This document shows, piece by piece, positions 12,027 through 26,300 of a stretch of 64,000 bases of DNA. Both the position numbers and the translations under genes were made by a program. The notes beneath the pieces are model-generated. The model did not search any database, was not told the DNA's origin, and saw only the letters and a program-made list of their open reading frames with translations. The stretch spans positions 2,012,162 to 2,076,161 of the forward strand of contig VYZI01000134.1 in the NCBI GenBank assembly GCA_013397695.1, written 5' to 3'. The first letter of the stretch is position 1; each line of letters starts with the position of its first letter. The stretch comes from Centropus unirufus (Eukaryota; Chordata; Aves; Cuculiformes; Centropidae).

Positions 12027-12725
12027 TCATAGAATCACCAGGTTGGAAGAGAACTCTGAGATCATCAAGTGCAACTGTACCAGTCCGCTACTAATCCAAA
12101 TTCCCAAGCACCTCATCTCCCCATCTTTTAAACACCTCCAAGGATGGGGACTCATCCAACTTCCTGCACAGCCTCTGCCAGGGCCTGAGGACCCTTTCGG
12201 TGAAGAATTTTTTCCTAATGTCCAATCTGAAACTGCCCTGGCAAAGTTTGAGGCTATTCCCCTTGTCCTGTCACCTGTCACTTGCCAAGTTCAGGGGCAG
12301 AATTGCCTCCCTGGCCCTGCTGGCCATGCAGGCCAAGATGCCATTGGCTTTCTCGGACACCTGGACCACTGCTGGCTCATGTTCATTCAGCTGTCAACCA
12401 ACACCACCAGATCCTTCTCCTCTAGGCAGCTTTCCAGCCACTCTTCCCTAAGCCTGTAGCACTGCCTGTAGCTTCTGTGTCCCAAGTGCAGGACCCTGCA
12501 TTTTGCCTTGTTAAACCTCATCGCATTGGTCTCAGCCCATTGGTCCAGCCTATCCATATCCCTTTGAAGAGCCTCCCTACCCTCAAGCAGATCAAGACTT
12601 CCTCCCAGCTTAGTGTCATCAGTGAGCTCGCCAAGGGTCCATTCAATCCCTTCATCTGTATAAAGAGATTGAAGAGGACTGGACCCAGCACTGAGCCCTG
12701 GGGAACACCACGAGTGAGAAGTGAC
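12027..12725 (-). mobile_element. CR1 LINE, about 700 bp, 3' end and ORF2 C-terminal part
   Basis: The tail begins tcatagaatcaccaggttgg at 12027. Read on the minus strand, the element's 5' part (12387-12734) still translates to CR1 ORF2 pieces such as DDTKLGGSLDLLEGREALQR, LDQWAETNAMRFNKAKCRVL and HLG. Compared with the longer copies here, part of the middle between the 3' untranslated region and the ORF is missing (around 12288). The copy is not coding-competent. Confidence 0.95.
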
Positions 12726-15351
12726 TACAGTCACTTGTCTTTGTGTGTCAGTTCAGAGCACTAACAAAGGGAACTAACAAGGTCCTTGTCATAATACGTT
12801 TTATGACTAAATAAGAAGCATAAAAGGCTGAACTACCACCTATTGCATCAGAATAAAAGCTACATTAAAAATGCCCTTACACTAGGTGATATGAGTTATA
12901 CTGACTTTTTTTGTATTTCAAATATGCAACATACTTGCTCTTTACATCTTGGGAATTTTTTAAAAGGGAAATTCTAATGAAATTTAAAACAATAAAAAAG
13001 TTACTTGGTTCTTTCCCCAGAGAGGAACAGAAACATTCCTATTGCCTCATAAAGTGCTGCTTGGATGATATTAACCACAAATAGAAGAACAGCTCTCCAT
13101 CATAAAAGATGTTATTGTTTAATGACAGATGCAGAACTTAGCTCATTTATTTCAATCTGTATAAACCCCAAGTAGGTACATCCAAATTCATTTATAACTG
13201 CATGCAAAAAAATTGGATTTACACCAGTTTAAAAATAGAACCTGCTTAAAGAAGGGGTGAAATTTCACGTGTACAGAGGGCTGAGGCAGTTAAAGAATTT
13301 AATGTCATCCCTATAATTTGCTTGATTAGAAACCTGGCATTTTCCCTGAGGGGAAAGAAATGACAGATTTAGTCTTTGCTATCTCTGAAATAAATATCAA
13401 ATTTCCCACTAACTCTATCAGGAATGGGAACAAGCACCGTGCACAACCCCGATGTCACTACCTTAATTGAATTTTAGCTGGAGCTCTCGTGTTAACATTT
13501 CTTGAAATTCGTGAAGTGTTATTGTTGATTTCAGAACTGACTGCTATTTTTATACTACACTTAGAAAAAAGGAACCAGCAGTAGCAGCACAAAGCAGTGT
13601 CACTAAACATCACATCGATGCAGCAAATTTATGTCCCATCGTTTTAAATACTTCGAGCTCTGTTGAAGGCTCCCTACCTAATTAGAAAATAGCTGCCAGT
13701 CTAATTTCAAGATCTGTAAAACCACACCTGACAACAGCATGGCTCAACGCTGAAATCCTCTTTTCCGGAAACCACTTGTTTTTAAAATACAGGCCTCACA
13801 GCTATGAAAGAAGAGCAGAGATTCCAGGTTCAAAGCTTATTTTTAACAGCCACACACAGGCTTTCTTTTCCAATCTATTTAGAATAAAGACACTTGGCAA
13901 TTTCATTGCACAGCCCAGATATTGTCTGTGATTCTCCTATTTCTTGTTGCATTATCAGCTCCGTATTAATCTCCAATTCCTAGGGAGCAGGATGCGGTTA
14001 CTTACAAACACAGAAGCTCAAGGATATAGAGCCCATGTTGAAGAGAATCACATACTTCCATCAGCTTTGGTAATTGCTTACAGGAAGACTCTGCACATTT
14101 CTCCCATGGGACAGCACACAGAAAACCGAACGTTTCCCATAAACTTGGGACAGTATTCTACTCACAACAGTAAACACGGGAAATAATGCACAGCAATTTA
14201 ATAATGAGGATCCCTCTCCTGGATGAGGACTTTCAAGCAAATGATTCAATCAGACAACTTTTAGAAATTTCTCTTAACTCTCACATGCCAGCACTTGGGG
14301 ATTTTTGGGATGCATTCAGAGGACAAGCAGTTCTACTAAAGTCATTGAGGCACCCCAGTTTATAGCAGTCCTAAATGATCTCAAAGCTTACAATTCCTGA
14401 GGATCTGGGTAAAAACATCTTCTAAACCTAGATATTAGGACTGAAAATGTCATTAATAACTTTGCTCTATGGTTCATGATATAACAAGGTACTGAAAGAA
14501 CCCACTGAAGGGGACTGCTGTTAATATAAAACCCACAGAAATTATTTACAAAGAGCACAAATAACAAAAATTACCAGGAGAAAGGACAACGTTCTCTAAG
14601 AGCAATGACCCAATTTTCCAATGGCCAGATGCATTTAGTTAGCTCTGCAAGCAAACTAAAAGAAAAACTGCTATATAGTCCTACTGATGGCCAAACATAT
14701 GGCTTTGAAACAATAGCTGGTTAATTTTGCTCAGCACTACCTTTTTAATCCAAGCATAAACTATATGAGCCAATAAAAGAAATGCTTGCCGGTCTGCCTA
14801 TTTATTTGCTTGTTTTTTTAAAAAAAATAAACAACGTTAGAGGCATTAGATCTCATGGTGTGCACCAGAGACAAGATGGCTGGTATTCTTCTACCTTCTT
14901 TTTAGGATTCAACCAAATCTCCCTTGACCGCAGACACAGCACCAGGGATCTTCATGCAAAGAACACGATCTTGTGGTTGGAGAAGAACACTCTGTACTGC
15001 GTGCCAGGAGTCAGCACTGGAAAAGGATGTTCGGGACTACAGTCTTCCAACCACGTCCTCCGTCATTAATGTTTACAAGTTTCATCACAAATACTGCACA
15101 TCCCCCTTCTACTCTGCTCAATTCTGAAGACAGATGTTTAAAATTATGACAGGCTTTCAGTTTGCCTCTGATATTTTCTGTAGGCCTCATGTGCTCCTTC
15201 CTGAGAAGACAGCAACAGTCAGCACTAGTTTACTGCTTATTTTAAAACCAACTAAGCTTAGCTAATGTTCTAAAGGAGTGGTTTAGTTCTCTCTAAATGG
15301 CTCGAAACTTTTTTTTACTTTGGTAATTTTGCATGTCTTATACTACGTTAC

Positions 15352-15368
15352 AAAAAAAAAAAAAAAAA
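15352..15368 (+). repeat. Poly(A) tract
   Basis: A run of about 17 A. No retrocopied gene or LINE end is recognisable just upstream, so it is listed only as a homopolymer. Confidence 0.85.
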
Positions 15369-18300
15369 GGAGAATTCTACTAATCAAACAGCAAAGCAGC
15401 AATTCCCATTCCTTTCTCCGTCTGGTCACTCTGAGATTGTGTCACTACTTGACTACTTGCAGATCTCCAAACCATGCAGTGTTTCTGATGAGGATGCTCT
15501 GTCATTTAAGTCTGTACTTCCCATGCAGTTTTAACCTTTTCTAGTTCCGATTCACCAGTCCTGAATTTGAGATCATTCACACCATATAAATGTAAATAAA
15601 TAAAAACGTAGCTTTTAGAAAGTCAAATCCCAGTCTGCATTCAGGCTTTTGAATTACCAAGTGTTTTCACTGTCAATTACATGGAAATAGGCCATCTGGG
15701 ATAAAACACTAGAGGGATGCTTTGAAAAACGTTATCATAATCCCAAACCATGCAGTCAGCCTTTAAGCAGTGTTGTTGACAGTGTTTGTATTGAGACTCC
15801 CAGTGAAAACCTTGACCAAAATTTTACCATTCAGGAACTCTAGGTAAGACTGTGAGAATAAAGTTGATGGATGCACGGGAAGTTAGTAGAGTCGGAAAAG
15901 CAAAAGAATGTACACTGCCTTTTCATCTTTGCAGTACACAGCCCGTTCAACAGAACCATTGACCTGACACTTCAAGCTCTTGTTGCACACATGATAGAGC
16001 AAAACGAGGCACTGAACAGGGAAAAGAAACCGAGCTTTGCGCTTCTACAGCGTGCTCATTGGCAGCGACCTCTGCAAAAGGGAACTGAGAGCTACAAAGG
16101 GAACAGGGAGAAATGCAGCGAAGCAAGCAGCTACTGCAACTTACTGATGCACCGAGTAACCCAGGACCGTGCTGCCAAGTGATCTTAAGTTACGGCAAGC
16201 TGTAAGACTCCCACTACGGGTGCCAAGGCAGGCATGAGAATAACAATCTGAAACTCCTCTTCAGTTTGCCTTAGCTGCACATTCATTCCTGAGAACAATA
16301 TGACCATACTGAACATGTAGTGCAGCGTGGTGCAAGTACACTTGATCCTTGCAGCTTATCTCACAAGATGACAGCTCTTGAAACCACACTGTCTCATCCT
16401 CCTGTGGTCTGGGGTGCAGAAATTCTTCTTGAATTACTATCTCATTTTATCATCTGTTCCTTCACAGAGCTGGCAAAAGGGCAAACACTGTTGGATAATG
16501 GTTCAGTGACTGCAATACCTGCCCAAAAGCCACGTAATATAATGTGTCCCTCCACCCTAACCCTGAAAATAAATTCTGAATTTACCCACATCATTTAAGA
16601 CTTATTCCCTAAAAACTGTTTTAGACTTAGGATAAACTGCTACAGAGCAGCCAGTTATCCTCACTGATCCCAAACACTTGATATAATCTGTTAAATGAAA
16701 GTCTGTAGAAACCCCGTCCCAAGCACTTGCTCTAGGGAACAGGCATTTTCAAAATGCAGACCGTGACTCACACAGCCCTTTGAGAGAAACTCTGACACTA
16801 ATGGGTTAACATAAGCAAAGGGAAAATAAAGACTTATAGAAATTGATAGTTGACTGTTGTATCTAATGATAGTTTTAGCTGCATGAACACAATTCCATGT
16901 TCTTTGCAGAACCTGAGAAGACAGTCACTTATCAACCAGCACTAATGCAATTCAAAACTGGGACGCTGGTTTAATCCACCTCTGTTTTAAGCTAGGAAAG
17001 CAAAAACCAAAAGGTTCAGGACAACAGGAATATTTTAACAAATAAAAATTCAATCTCAAACTTACAGACATTTACTTTGCATGAAACACATTCTTTTATC
17101 TTTATATAAACCAGAGAATGTTCCTTTAAAATTGCATTGTTTCATCAGCCATCTGTTACTTGTAGCCAAAATTATAATTTGAACAATTTGCCCATATTTT
17201 ATTTTATCACAGTATAAAATATTATAATATTCATTGTTATTAAAAAATAAAAATATATTTTTCCCACCAGCCAGAAGTGGCATCATTAAATACTTCGAAA
17301 CATCTATTTTTATCTTGGTCAAGAGGATGACTCTGAAAGCTGCTGGGGGCAAAGGATTATAAAAGCACAACCAGGCTCCTGGGAGAGTCCTGAAAATAGT
17401 TTTGCAGTGTTCATGGAAGATATATATCAACACCACTCTTACAGGGCTTAGGCAAAAGAATACAAGTTGAAAGCAGCTTAACCAGGAACAGATGTTTCCC
17501 CTCACACCAGGCTGTTTAAAAATACAGTATATGCTATTTTTTACCATCTCTTGTTATATATATATACTTACAAAATGTTAACAAAATGCCCTTTAATAAA
17601 TATTATCGCAGCAGATCACAAACAGCTGAAGCATTGATGTTGAGTTTCAACTTCTGCCTCATGACCAGCTCTACTCCAAAGAGCCAAACGCTTAAAAATA
17701 AAATAGCGGCTCTGTTTGCACTGAAAACATGCAGAAAACAAAGCAGTCGGCTAAGTGCTCAGCAATGTTTTTCATTACAGTGTGCTGAAGAAATAAACGT
17801 TGCATTGTTCTTTTGCAAATACTCTGGCGAGTGAAGGTTTTGGGGTGGGATTTTTGGGGTTTGTTTTAAGGATGGAAATGATTTTAGAAGAGGTTGAGAT
17901 CACATCCAGATAAGTAATCCTAGGTAATAAACAGCACTCTAGAGGGGTCATTTTCTAGCCACAGAAGTAAATTTTAACTGCTTATTCATTTGAAAAACAA
18001 TCCTCCAAGCAATATTAAACACTGAATTTTCCCCCTCTTCTGTCTTTTACTGCCACCTGCTCTGACTGTAAACCCTCCAGGAAATCTCTGAACAGGCCGG
18101 CTAAGACATATCTAAAGGAAAAAAACGATGCTTAGGATTACAATAGCCATCTGAGGAACCCTGGCACCAACAGCGCAATCAGAGACTTCAGAGCAGAGAT
18201 TCCTGTAAAATTGCAGCGACAGAATCAACAATTCCACCAACCTTCGAGTGCTCTTCAGAGCACATAAGCTGCATTTCTTTGTTCCTTCAAGCCTCAATGC

Positions 18301-18814
18301 AAAGATCAAAAGATGAAGAGTAAGAAATGGCAAACAAAAAGAGACAATGGGATAAATACTGGGACAGCTATATAAAACCCAAGTGTGTTTTTTTAGCAAT
18401 TACAAATAAAAGTAAAAAAAAAAAATTAAAATATTAATGATTTTCACATTCTTTTTATTCTAGGAAACTAGAGACTTTTGTCCTCATTTGCTTGTCACAC
18501 TGTTACAAACGCAAATAAATACATATTATTATGGAAAAATCACCCTATGGCACATTTTTCATCTCCCATGTCTCATCGTTTCATAGTTAGATGCTGAAGA
18601 GAGTTTTTTAAACTTAGAAGTTCAAAATTAGAGTTCAAAAGAAATGAAAAACTCAAGAGTTCAAAATAATTTAACATTGCTTTCACACTCCCTCTGGATA
18701 CATGAAGTCCCCTTGTTTTGATCATAAAAGACAAACGCTCATTCTGATATGAGGAACTACGTAGGAAATACGTGAAGAGCCAGGTATGGACCGAATTACT
18801 CTCTGGGCTGGGAA

Positions 18815-19429
18815 AATCCGGGTGGCCAAGAAGGCCAATGGCATCTTGGCTTTTATCAGAAATGGTGTGGCATGCGAGAGCAGGGAAGTGATCATCCCCC
18901 TGTACTTGGTCATGGTGAGTCCACGCCTCAAATCAGTTCAGTTTTGGGCCTCTCACTACAAGAAGGACATTGAGGTCCTGGAGTGTGTCCAGAGAAGGGC
19001 AACAAAGCTGGTGAAGGGGCTGGGAACAAGTCTTGTGAGGAGTGGCTGAGGGACCAGTGGTTGTTTAGCCTGGAGAAGAGGAGGGTGAGGGGAGACCTTC
19101 TCACTGCCTCCAACTGCCTGAGAGGAGGCTGTGGAGTGGCGGGTGCTGGTCTCTTCTCCCGAGTGACAGGGGATAGGACAAGGGGGGATGGCCTTAAGCT
19201 GTGCCAGGGGAGGGAGGTTCAGGTTGGACATTAGGAAAAGATTTTTTACTGAAAGGGTCATCAGGCGCAGGCAGAGGTGGTGCAGGGAGGTGGTTGGGTC
19301 CCCATCACTGGAGGTGTTTAAAAGACGGGGAGATGAGGCGCTTAGGGATTTGGTTTAGTGGCGGAGAGGCATGGTTGGACTCGATGATCTCAGAGGTCTC
19401 TTCCAGCCTGGTGATTCTATGATTCTATG
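18815..19429 (+). mobile_element. CR1 LINE 3' fragment, about 615 bp (subfamily A)
   Basis: Starts with gtggccaagaaggccaatgg catcttgg and runs through the C-terminal ORF2 and the 3' untranslated region to the tail gtgattctatgattctatgg. It is a fairly complete copy of the last 600 bp of CR1. It starts further upstream in the consensus than the copies at 49388 and 62135. Confidence 0.95.
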
Positions 19430-22400
19430 GTACTGGAAGCTTTTGAGCTAGAGATAGTGGGGGCATTTGTGCTCTCACTGAAGTTCTCCATGACTATGGA
19501 TAGCAATGAGCCTATTTGACAAACACTGTTTCACGCAGCAGATTTAATTGCAAAATCAGCATCACACAGGTGTTTCAAGATGCAGTCGTGTTCTGAGCTG
19601 AACCAGTCCACTTCTGAAAATGCAACAGCAATTCTTCATGTGTACAACCTTAGGCATGTTGCCAGCAGTTAGCCTTATTTGAGTCAAGTAAGGACAAATG
19701 AGCAGGGAGAGGTCCTTGCCTAGTCAAAAAAAAAAACACAGAAGGAAGATGCCTGCATCTGGATTTCAGCAAGGCTGCAGCATTTTTAAAACATGCTTTT
19801 CATGCTTACCATACTTCCCTAAGGAAGGATAATGAGTCCACCGGGACAGGAAAGATCAACTCTGCATTGGAGTCAAACTGAAATAAAGTTGATGTACAAA
19901 AATTTCCGTCTGACAGAGCATTATTAAGCACATAACCAACTGTACAAAGATGTGCTTCTTACATTTTAAGACGTCAGCACTGGGAAGAAGTGTTAAAGAA
20001 ACTATTCTCCATTCCCTAACCTTTCACCAACACCGCAAAGATGTGAACACAGGAGTAAAACCTTCTGCCCGTCACAGTTCTTCTGGACCATGGAACTCAG
20101 CTTGATACGGAGAACAAAGGTCATGAGAAACATATTTGGCATTCATATATGACTGTGTATCCAAAATAACTCTTTTCTTGGGATGTCAGCCTGGCTTCTT
20201 CCCTTACTTGCCTCAGTAGATTCAGGAAAACACTCTCAGATGAAAAAAAAAAACAATAACAGGATACACAGAAATAAAAAGCAACTAAGGAAGTAATTAA
20301 AGGCTACCCTATCCTATGAGACACAAGTCAAGGTATTACAACTAACAATCTCTTAGAGGCAACATCTCTGACTTGCAACAACTTCAGAATGATCAGAACT
20401 TAGCTTTGCTCATTAAAAGCACATCTTTAATCTCTGTTTGGCCTGAGAGCTAACGATAGGAGTGCCAATATCAATACAGCAGTGAAGTACATATACAACA
20501 ACAGTTAAGTTACTTCTTTCATTGCCCAGGAATTAAATGACGAAGACACCACGGGCCTGTTTGAGCTCTTCAGGATGCGCTGAGTGGGATCACACCCACA
20601 CTGATAGGAAAGAATAGAAATTGATGGTGATGTCAACATGATTTTAAGGTACAGGAAGAATGCATCGCATGTAATATTCTGGCCCCAGTTCTTAACTGTT
20701 TCCTGTCTTTCATGGCACTTACCACGGTCAGAAACCATAGGGATAGCAAAAATGTACAGAATAAAGTAGAGAATTGGGACTGAGCCCCACAGTGCAGAAG
20801 GATCCCAGTAACAGAATGCAGGTTTGACTGGAGTTTTCTCTGGCATTTCTTAACTGCTTTATAGTCAGCATTGTACTGAGACACTGTGTTGCAGCGAGTG
20901 AGAGGCATTCTCCAGGTGAAATAATTTCCCTGCTTCCACTTCATTACTCTTAACTGTTTATACGGAGTTACAGAAGCAGGAAAAAAAGATATTACCTACT
21001 CTGTATGCCACTGCAAAACTGGTTTGTGTTTGCCAGGAGCAAGCAGTTAATATGCAATATGACACACATTTTTAAAGCAACAAGTACTTAATTAAGAAAA
21101 GAAGCTATTAAAATTGCATCCTTGTTCAAACTCTGTGTAAACAATACTTGCTCAGCAGTGCATTATAAAATCAATAAAATAATTTTCTGAGGGTAGAGAA
21201 CTTTTTCCTTGTAAATTCACAGTTGGAGAAATTTTGACTTGTTACTTCGTTTTGAAAATATGGCTGATCTATTTGGTTTTTGTTGGGTTTTTTTTTCAAA
21301 ATATAGTAATTTGCAATGCAGAGATGGTAAATCTGTGCTAAAAGCCCCCGTTATGAAAAGCTGTGTGATCATGGATTTGCCTATTCAATTATAACACTAT
21401 TAACTTCAATTGTGTTCCACAGTTTGAGAAGAGCTACAGGGCTGTTCTGTTCTGAAAGCAAGCAATTGCCCTCTCTAACAGCTTTTTGTTACTACCTTCT
21501 TTGAAGAATGTCCTTCATTTTTCATGTATTCTGTTCGTAAATACGTGTTTTCTATGCCCTTAAAAGCAATGGACACTTTTTTGCTCAGACAAATCAGTTA
21601 ATATGACAATTAATTCCTACTCCTAAACAAGTCTTGTTTGCTAACGTGGATTTACATAAAAGTGCTGAGACTTTCACAATGTGTTTAATCAGATAACGAC
21701 AGTGACCCAGCACACACTTGACAGCAACAGCTTCAAAGAACTTCAAATGCCTCTACATCAAATAACATCTGAGGATGAGTGACATGCTCAGCCTACAGAG
21801 AAACAGTAAATATACAGTTTAGCTATTAAAATTTAAATTATTATATTTCAAAAAGGCATCACCATAACCCCATAATCAAATGGCTTCTACCAACAGAAAC
21901 ATTTCAATGTCTAGAAAAGTATTCTGAAGAGTCTATGAATTGGATATTTATGGAAATAAGCTGACTCCTGGACTGTCATTTTGTTTTCATGTTAGCCATG
22001 CTCTTTCTGAAGTTGCAAATGCAAAGAAATTTTTTCTTGCAATGATATAAATTTTTGCCACCAGTTGTGACAGCCAAGCCTTTATTTCTGCTTTGACTCA
22101 AAGAACTGAGGAACAAAATCAAACACATTGAAACTGATACACAAGATCTACACCTATTTTGCCTACGTGTGAATATACTGAAATAATTAAATGTAGTGTC
22201 AGGATAAAAGTACAATAACACAATAAGCCCTGAAAGAAAATTCGGACTCAAACCTCTGAACATCAGGAAGTCCTCAGTAAACTTCAGTTTGTTCTGATAG
22301 CAAAATCTCTCTTTATGTGGGGATAATGATCAGATAGCCATACCTGCATTGTTTTTAATCCAGTTTTTACAATGCATAATAAGAAGGAAAGCTTGAACAC

Positions 22401-23250
22401 GAGTGCAGTCTGTCAAACTGAGCCCCTATCAAGCTCAGACAGCCTGTGCTGAAATTTGTTCTGCAAAATTTACTTAACTATTATCACTGCAAATGTATTA
22501 AAGCTAGGGGCGTATGCCTACTCACACTATTCTTACAGCATGTGGCTAAGTAAATACAGTATTTAATGCTAGTTTTTATAACAGATGCTGCCAAATTTGA
22601 TACATAAGTGTCTTCACTAAAATTGACATAACCTGCTAATTTCCAGTCTGGCAGAATATTACAGCATCAAAAAATAACTTTAGAAGTAAGGCAACAAATA
22701 AAGCACTGCAAGGTTCTTTTCAAATTCCTCAGTATATATAAACACTTACTGAAAGCAACACTATTGCAGATAGCAAAGCTATTTAGGCTACCAGTACCAT
22801 CTCGAACTCCTAACATTATGTGATACTGAAACAAAACTTAAATAATCCGGGAGATTCCAGGATTCCATAAGTCTTTCAGTGGCAGTACTATCCCACAGGG
22901 TATTTTGACACTAAAACAGAAATTCCATATATTGTTTCAATTTAAAATGTTCACACAACTATAGGATTGTCTTCTACACTGGTTACTTCGTTGACACCAT
23001 CTGTGAGAGGTCACTCTCCTGTGATACTACAAATAGTTTTCTCATTATAATACGATCAAACTTGCTTCTCTCAGTAAGTATAATAGCCCTTTAGAAACTT
23101 AAGATTACAAAACATCAAATTCTAGTGCAGTGTTTCAACTGCTCAAAGTGTACGTATATTCCGATTGTCAGGTTGATAGAACTAGAAGTATTTATAGTGT
23201 AAATAAAAGTATACTGGGTTTTAGGGTTGGCCTTTTTTTTTTTTACTCAC

Positions 23251-23359
23251 TTTCTTAATAAAATCAGGCATCTCCTTTTTGTCTGAAAGTTGGCTTAAAG
23301 AGGAGCAGCACTCCACCTCCAAGACATAGCCTTCACCATGGACATCGCCTTTTGGAGAC
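23251..23359 (-). CDS. RFTN1: RFTN1 (raftlin) internal coding exon
   Basis: A short 109-nt exon. The first base completes the Arg codon from the exon at 35618, and 36 codons follow, starting SPKGDVHGEGYVLEVECCSS and ending DFIKK. The paired cysteines followed by serines and the FIKK end are conserved in RFTN1. The acceptor is a long T-rich tract ending ctttag (revcomp at 23360-23365). The donor is the consensus gtgagt at 23245-23250, directly after an AAA codon, so the exon leaves in phase 0. Reading through the donor gives a short lysine-rich tail that is intronic and not real. The region belongs to the conserved N-terminal half of raftlin. No variant splice site or frame damage is seen. Confidence 0.96.
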
Positions 23360-26300
23360 CTAAAGAGACAGACAAAAAAAAATGACTTTCGGCTCTTAAC
23401 ACTGGATACCCCCTTTATAAATATTTCAGACAACCTCCAGACCAAGCCTTGATTCCAACACTCTCATTCCATTGAGCTCAACACAGTTCTGACAAGCAGC
23501 AGCAACAGCACCTCACCTACTTGCTAGGGAAGGAAAGCACACCAGTAACTGTGGATGCTGGAATGACCATGGGACTTCCAAATCTATCCAAGAAACATTT
23601 TGTCAGCCTGGCATCAACAGCCAATGCCAAGGAAATCCACAGGTGATGTAACACAGAGTATGTGGAAAGCAGGTTCCAATGCAATGGGCTGATGTGCTCC
23701 GGGCCCCACAGGGAAGTCTGACACAGGGTATGTTTCCTAGGCACCAATTAAAAAGAGGAATCCCCTCTTTTTATCTACCACCATTCTAAACCAACATTTG
23801 AAAATCAGGGATGTAGTCTATCCTTCAGTCTTACCCTTGCTTTGTTGCTGAGAAATTTAAAGCTATGTGTAAAAACCCTGCTCTCTCAGAAGACACCAAC
23901 TCCTAAAATAATTCAAAGCGTATGGCAGCTGCCATATACATTGCTGAACAGATCAGTGCTGCGGAAACACCACAGTGGTCAAAATATTGCAAGGGGAAGT
24001 TTGGAAGTTAACCTGAATGATGTTGAGAAACAATCTGTAGGCATGCGCTGCAAAGTAGTGCTACTGAAGGCAGTTTTCATCTCCTCCAAACTCCCACGAA
24101 GGAAACCGATATGTCTGATCAATAGAGAAAACCCAGAGAATCATTTGTTTTATCAGTTCTTTAGGAGAACATGTGGAGGAATGTATGAAAGTAACAGCTA
24201 CCCCATAAAACTGGGATTAGTAACAAGGAAGGCACTTTAACATCCCATGCAGACAATCAGAAGTTCTACTTTGAAGTAAAGAACTAACCCGGGCCAGCAG
24301 TCCCTTAATGCACGGGGTCCCTAGAGGACAGGAGAAGCCTGACAGAGTGCTGAGGAAGGAGGGAAACCAAACAGCAGCTTTACAGGCATGCCACGCTTCC
24401 AAAAGCCAGGCTGCCCCAAAGCCCTGTGCTGGGGACAGTCATGGTGTGACACATAAAGCACACGTCAGCCACAGTCCCAGGGGCTTTCCTGAGATGCTAA
24501 CAGCTACTGGGAGCCACGAGGTGCGTAGGCTGCCGACTGCAAGCTGGCAGTGTGTTTCCTAGGCAATACTGCAGAAGTTTTCTGAAGCCTCACATGATGT
24601 CACATTGTGTGCTTGATCCTCCCAATTTCACTTCGGTTTTTTTTTTTTTTTCCTCTCACTTCATTTCTCTCACCCCACTCACACATGGGACAGGCAGTAC
24701 CAGACCACAGGTTGGGGACACTGAAGCCCGTTCTCTACTTGTTTTTCCCCTCCTTTCTAGGCTCTTCTCATAACTTGTGGTCCCTTTCTGTTCTTGACTC
24801 CAGACAAAAATTTTTATCAGAACACTGGTGTCTGTGGAAACTCTCCAAAACGTCTTTATGGGATTCAAAGAAATTGCTGTGGGAGGGCCAGAAGTGTTGG
24901 CTCCTACTCCTCTCTAACAGGCGTACAGAAATCAATTCAATCAGCAAAGAATAACTTTGTCAAGGAAAAAAAAAAATCACTGTTTTGTGAGGGACAACGC
25001 ATGATCTGCAGACAACCAGTTTTTCTAGATTAAGTCCTAAAGAAGGTAATCTATTCTGTGCAGATTTTCCACTACAGATGAGCTCAATGAATTCAAGAAC
25101 ATAAAAATAAACTTAAGAAAGCCTCACCACTGGAGTACAGACTGTTATACCTACTTTAATGTCTAAAATCTGAATATGAATAACTGGAAATGTTATCTAG
25201 CTGTGCTCCAGAGCGAAATAAACATGACCAAGGCCTCTATAACACTCTAGCAATCAATAAACCATCAAACCTGCTGCTTGATATCGCAATGCTAAGTCTA
25301 TACAATATTGAACAGAGCAAGCACGATTCTTCAGTGCTTGGGTTGTACAATGACGAACAGGTTACTAGGAATGGGCAGCAAAGATTCAAGCCCTTTTTAG
25401 ACAACTAATCCCATTTTGTGGGGGGATAACACCAAACCTCTACAAACGTGAGGACTAAAGGCTTTGCTCACCAGGGCAACCCACCACACCAGAGCCCCCG
25501 TCCAGCCTGGCTGAGGAAGCCACTCTCCCAGCCTGGACACTCCTCTGAAACAACACAGCTCAAACTGAAAGGTAAAATACCAAATCCCAAAAATTAAGTA
25601 TGTGCCACAGTATCCACACGTATTTTCTGGCATGGATAAAGCCATATTTTATGGGACAAACCCAGGGGCACAATCCTTCCTGGGCCCACTCTTTTGCCAA
25701 AGCCTGTTCTTCATGTAGTGTTCAGGTCTCCACGCGAAATGTGGCACTGCTGTAAAGACTTGCTGTGACAAACATAAAACCATGCTAGGTCCAGAAGAAA
25801 CACTGCATTTTCATGTTTAAACTCACTGTCTGTAAAAGCCAACTCTCTTCAACCCGTATTGGTGAGATTCATAGTCAGGAATAAGGAAGAGGGAAGCTCA
25901 CCCTTGAACCACTCTCCTAGTTTCCCTCCACCTCCTTGACAGCTTCCTGGATTCTGATTTTGTGCTGTTTTTGGAAGACCTACTTCAAACTTCTTTAAAA
26001 AGAGTATGAGTAACCTGCCATACAGGTCACAGCCCCAAAACCATAGGGATTCTTACTGCAACTGCTTAAAATGACCTGTTTATTTTTCTTGCTTTAACAA
26101 GCACTTACTTTGAAATACACTTGCTGCTTGTAAATATTTAAGCAAACAGAGACAGCAAATTCTTCCTCTAAGAGTCTCAGAGCTGCCTCTGCATGCAAGA
26201 AATTGCCTCAAATACTGGCTCACTCTGCTAGGAGCATTATTTTACAGAACACACATAGCAGATCCTGTTGAAGGCTATAAAATCTTTAGTTAAAATCTTC

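Larger units (their letters stand above)
9249..23250 (-). other. RFTN1 intron, 14,002 bp
   Basis: Bounded by the donor gtgagt at 23245-23250 and the acceptor gtag at 9249-9252. It contains CR1 pieces at 10054-10221, 11069-11200, 12027-12725 and 18815-19429, A-rich runs near 9465-9490 and 15352-15368, and a short TA run near 17555-17566. Stretches 12730-18810 and 19430-23250 hold nothing else I can name. A 161-codon open frame at 17062-17547 on the minus strand is treated as a finding, not as a gene. Confidence 0.9.

Noticed and set aside
12387..12734. 115-codon minus-strand frame as a host gene
   Set aside because: The translation contains CR1 ORF2 landmarks (DDTKLGG, MRFNKAKCRVLHLG) and joins a CR1 tail at 12027.
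15352..15368. Poly(A) run as the end of a retrocopied gene
   Set aside because: No protein-like or LINE sequence and no poly(A) signal arrangement was seen just upstream that could be traced to a parent gene.
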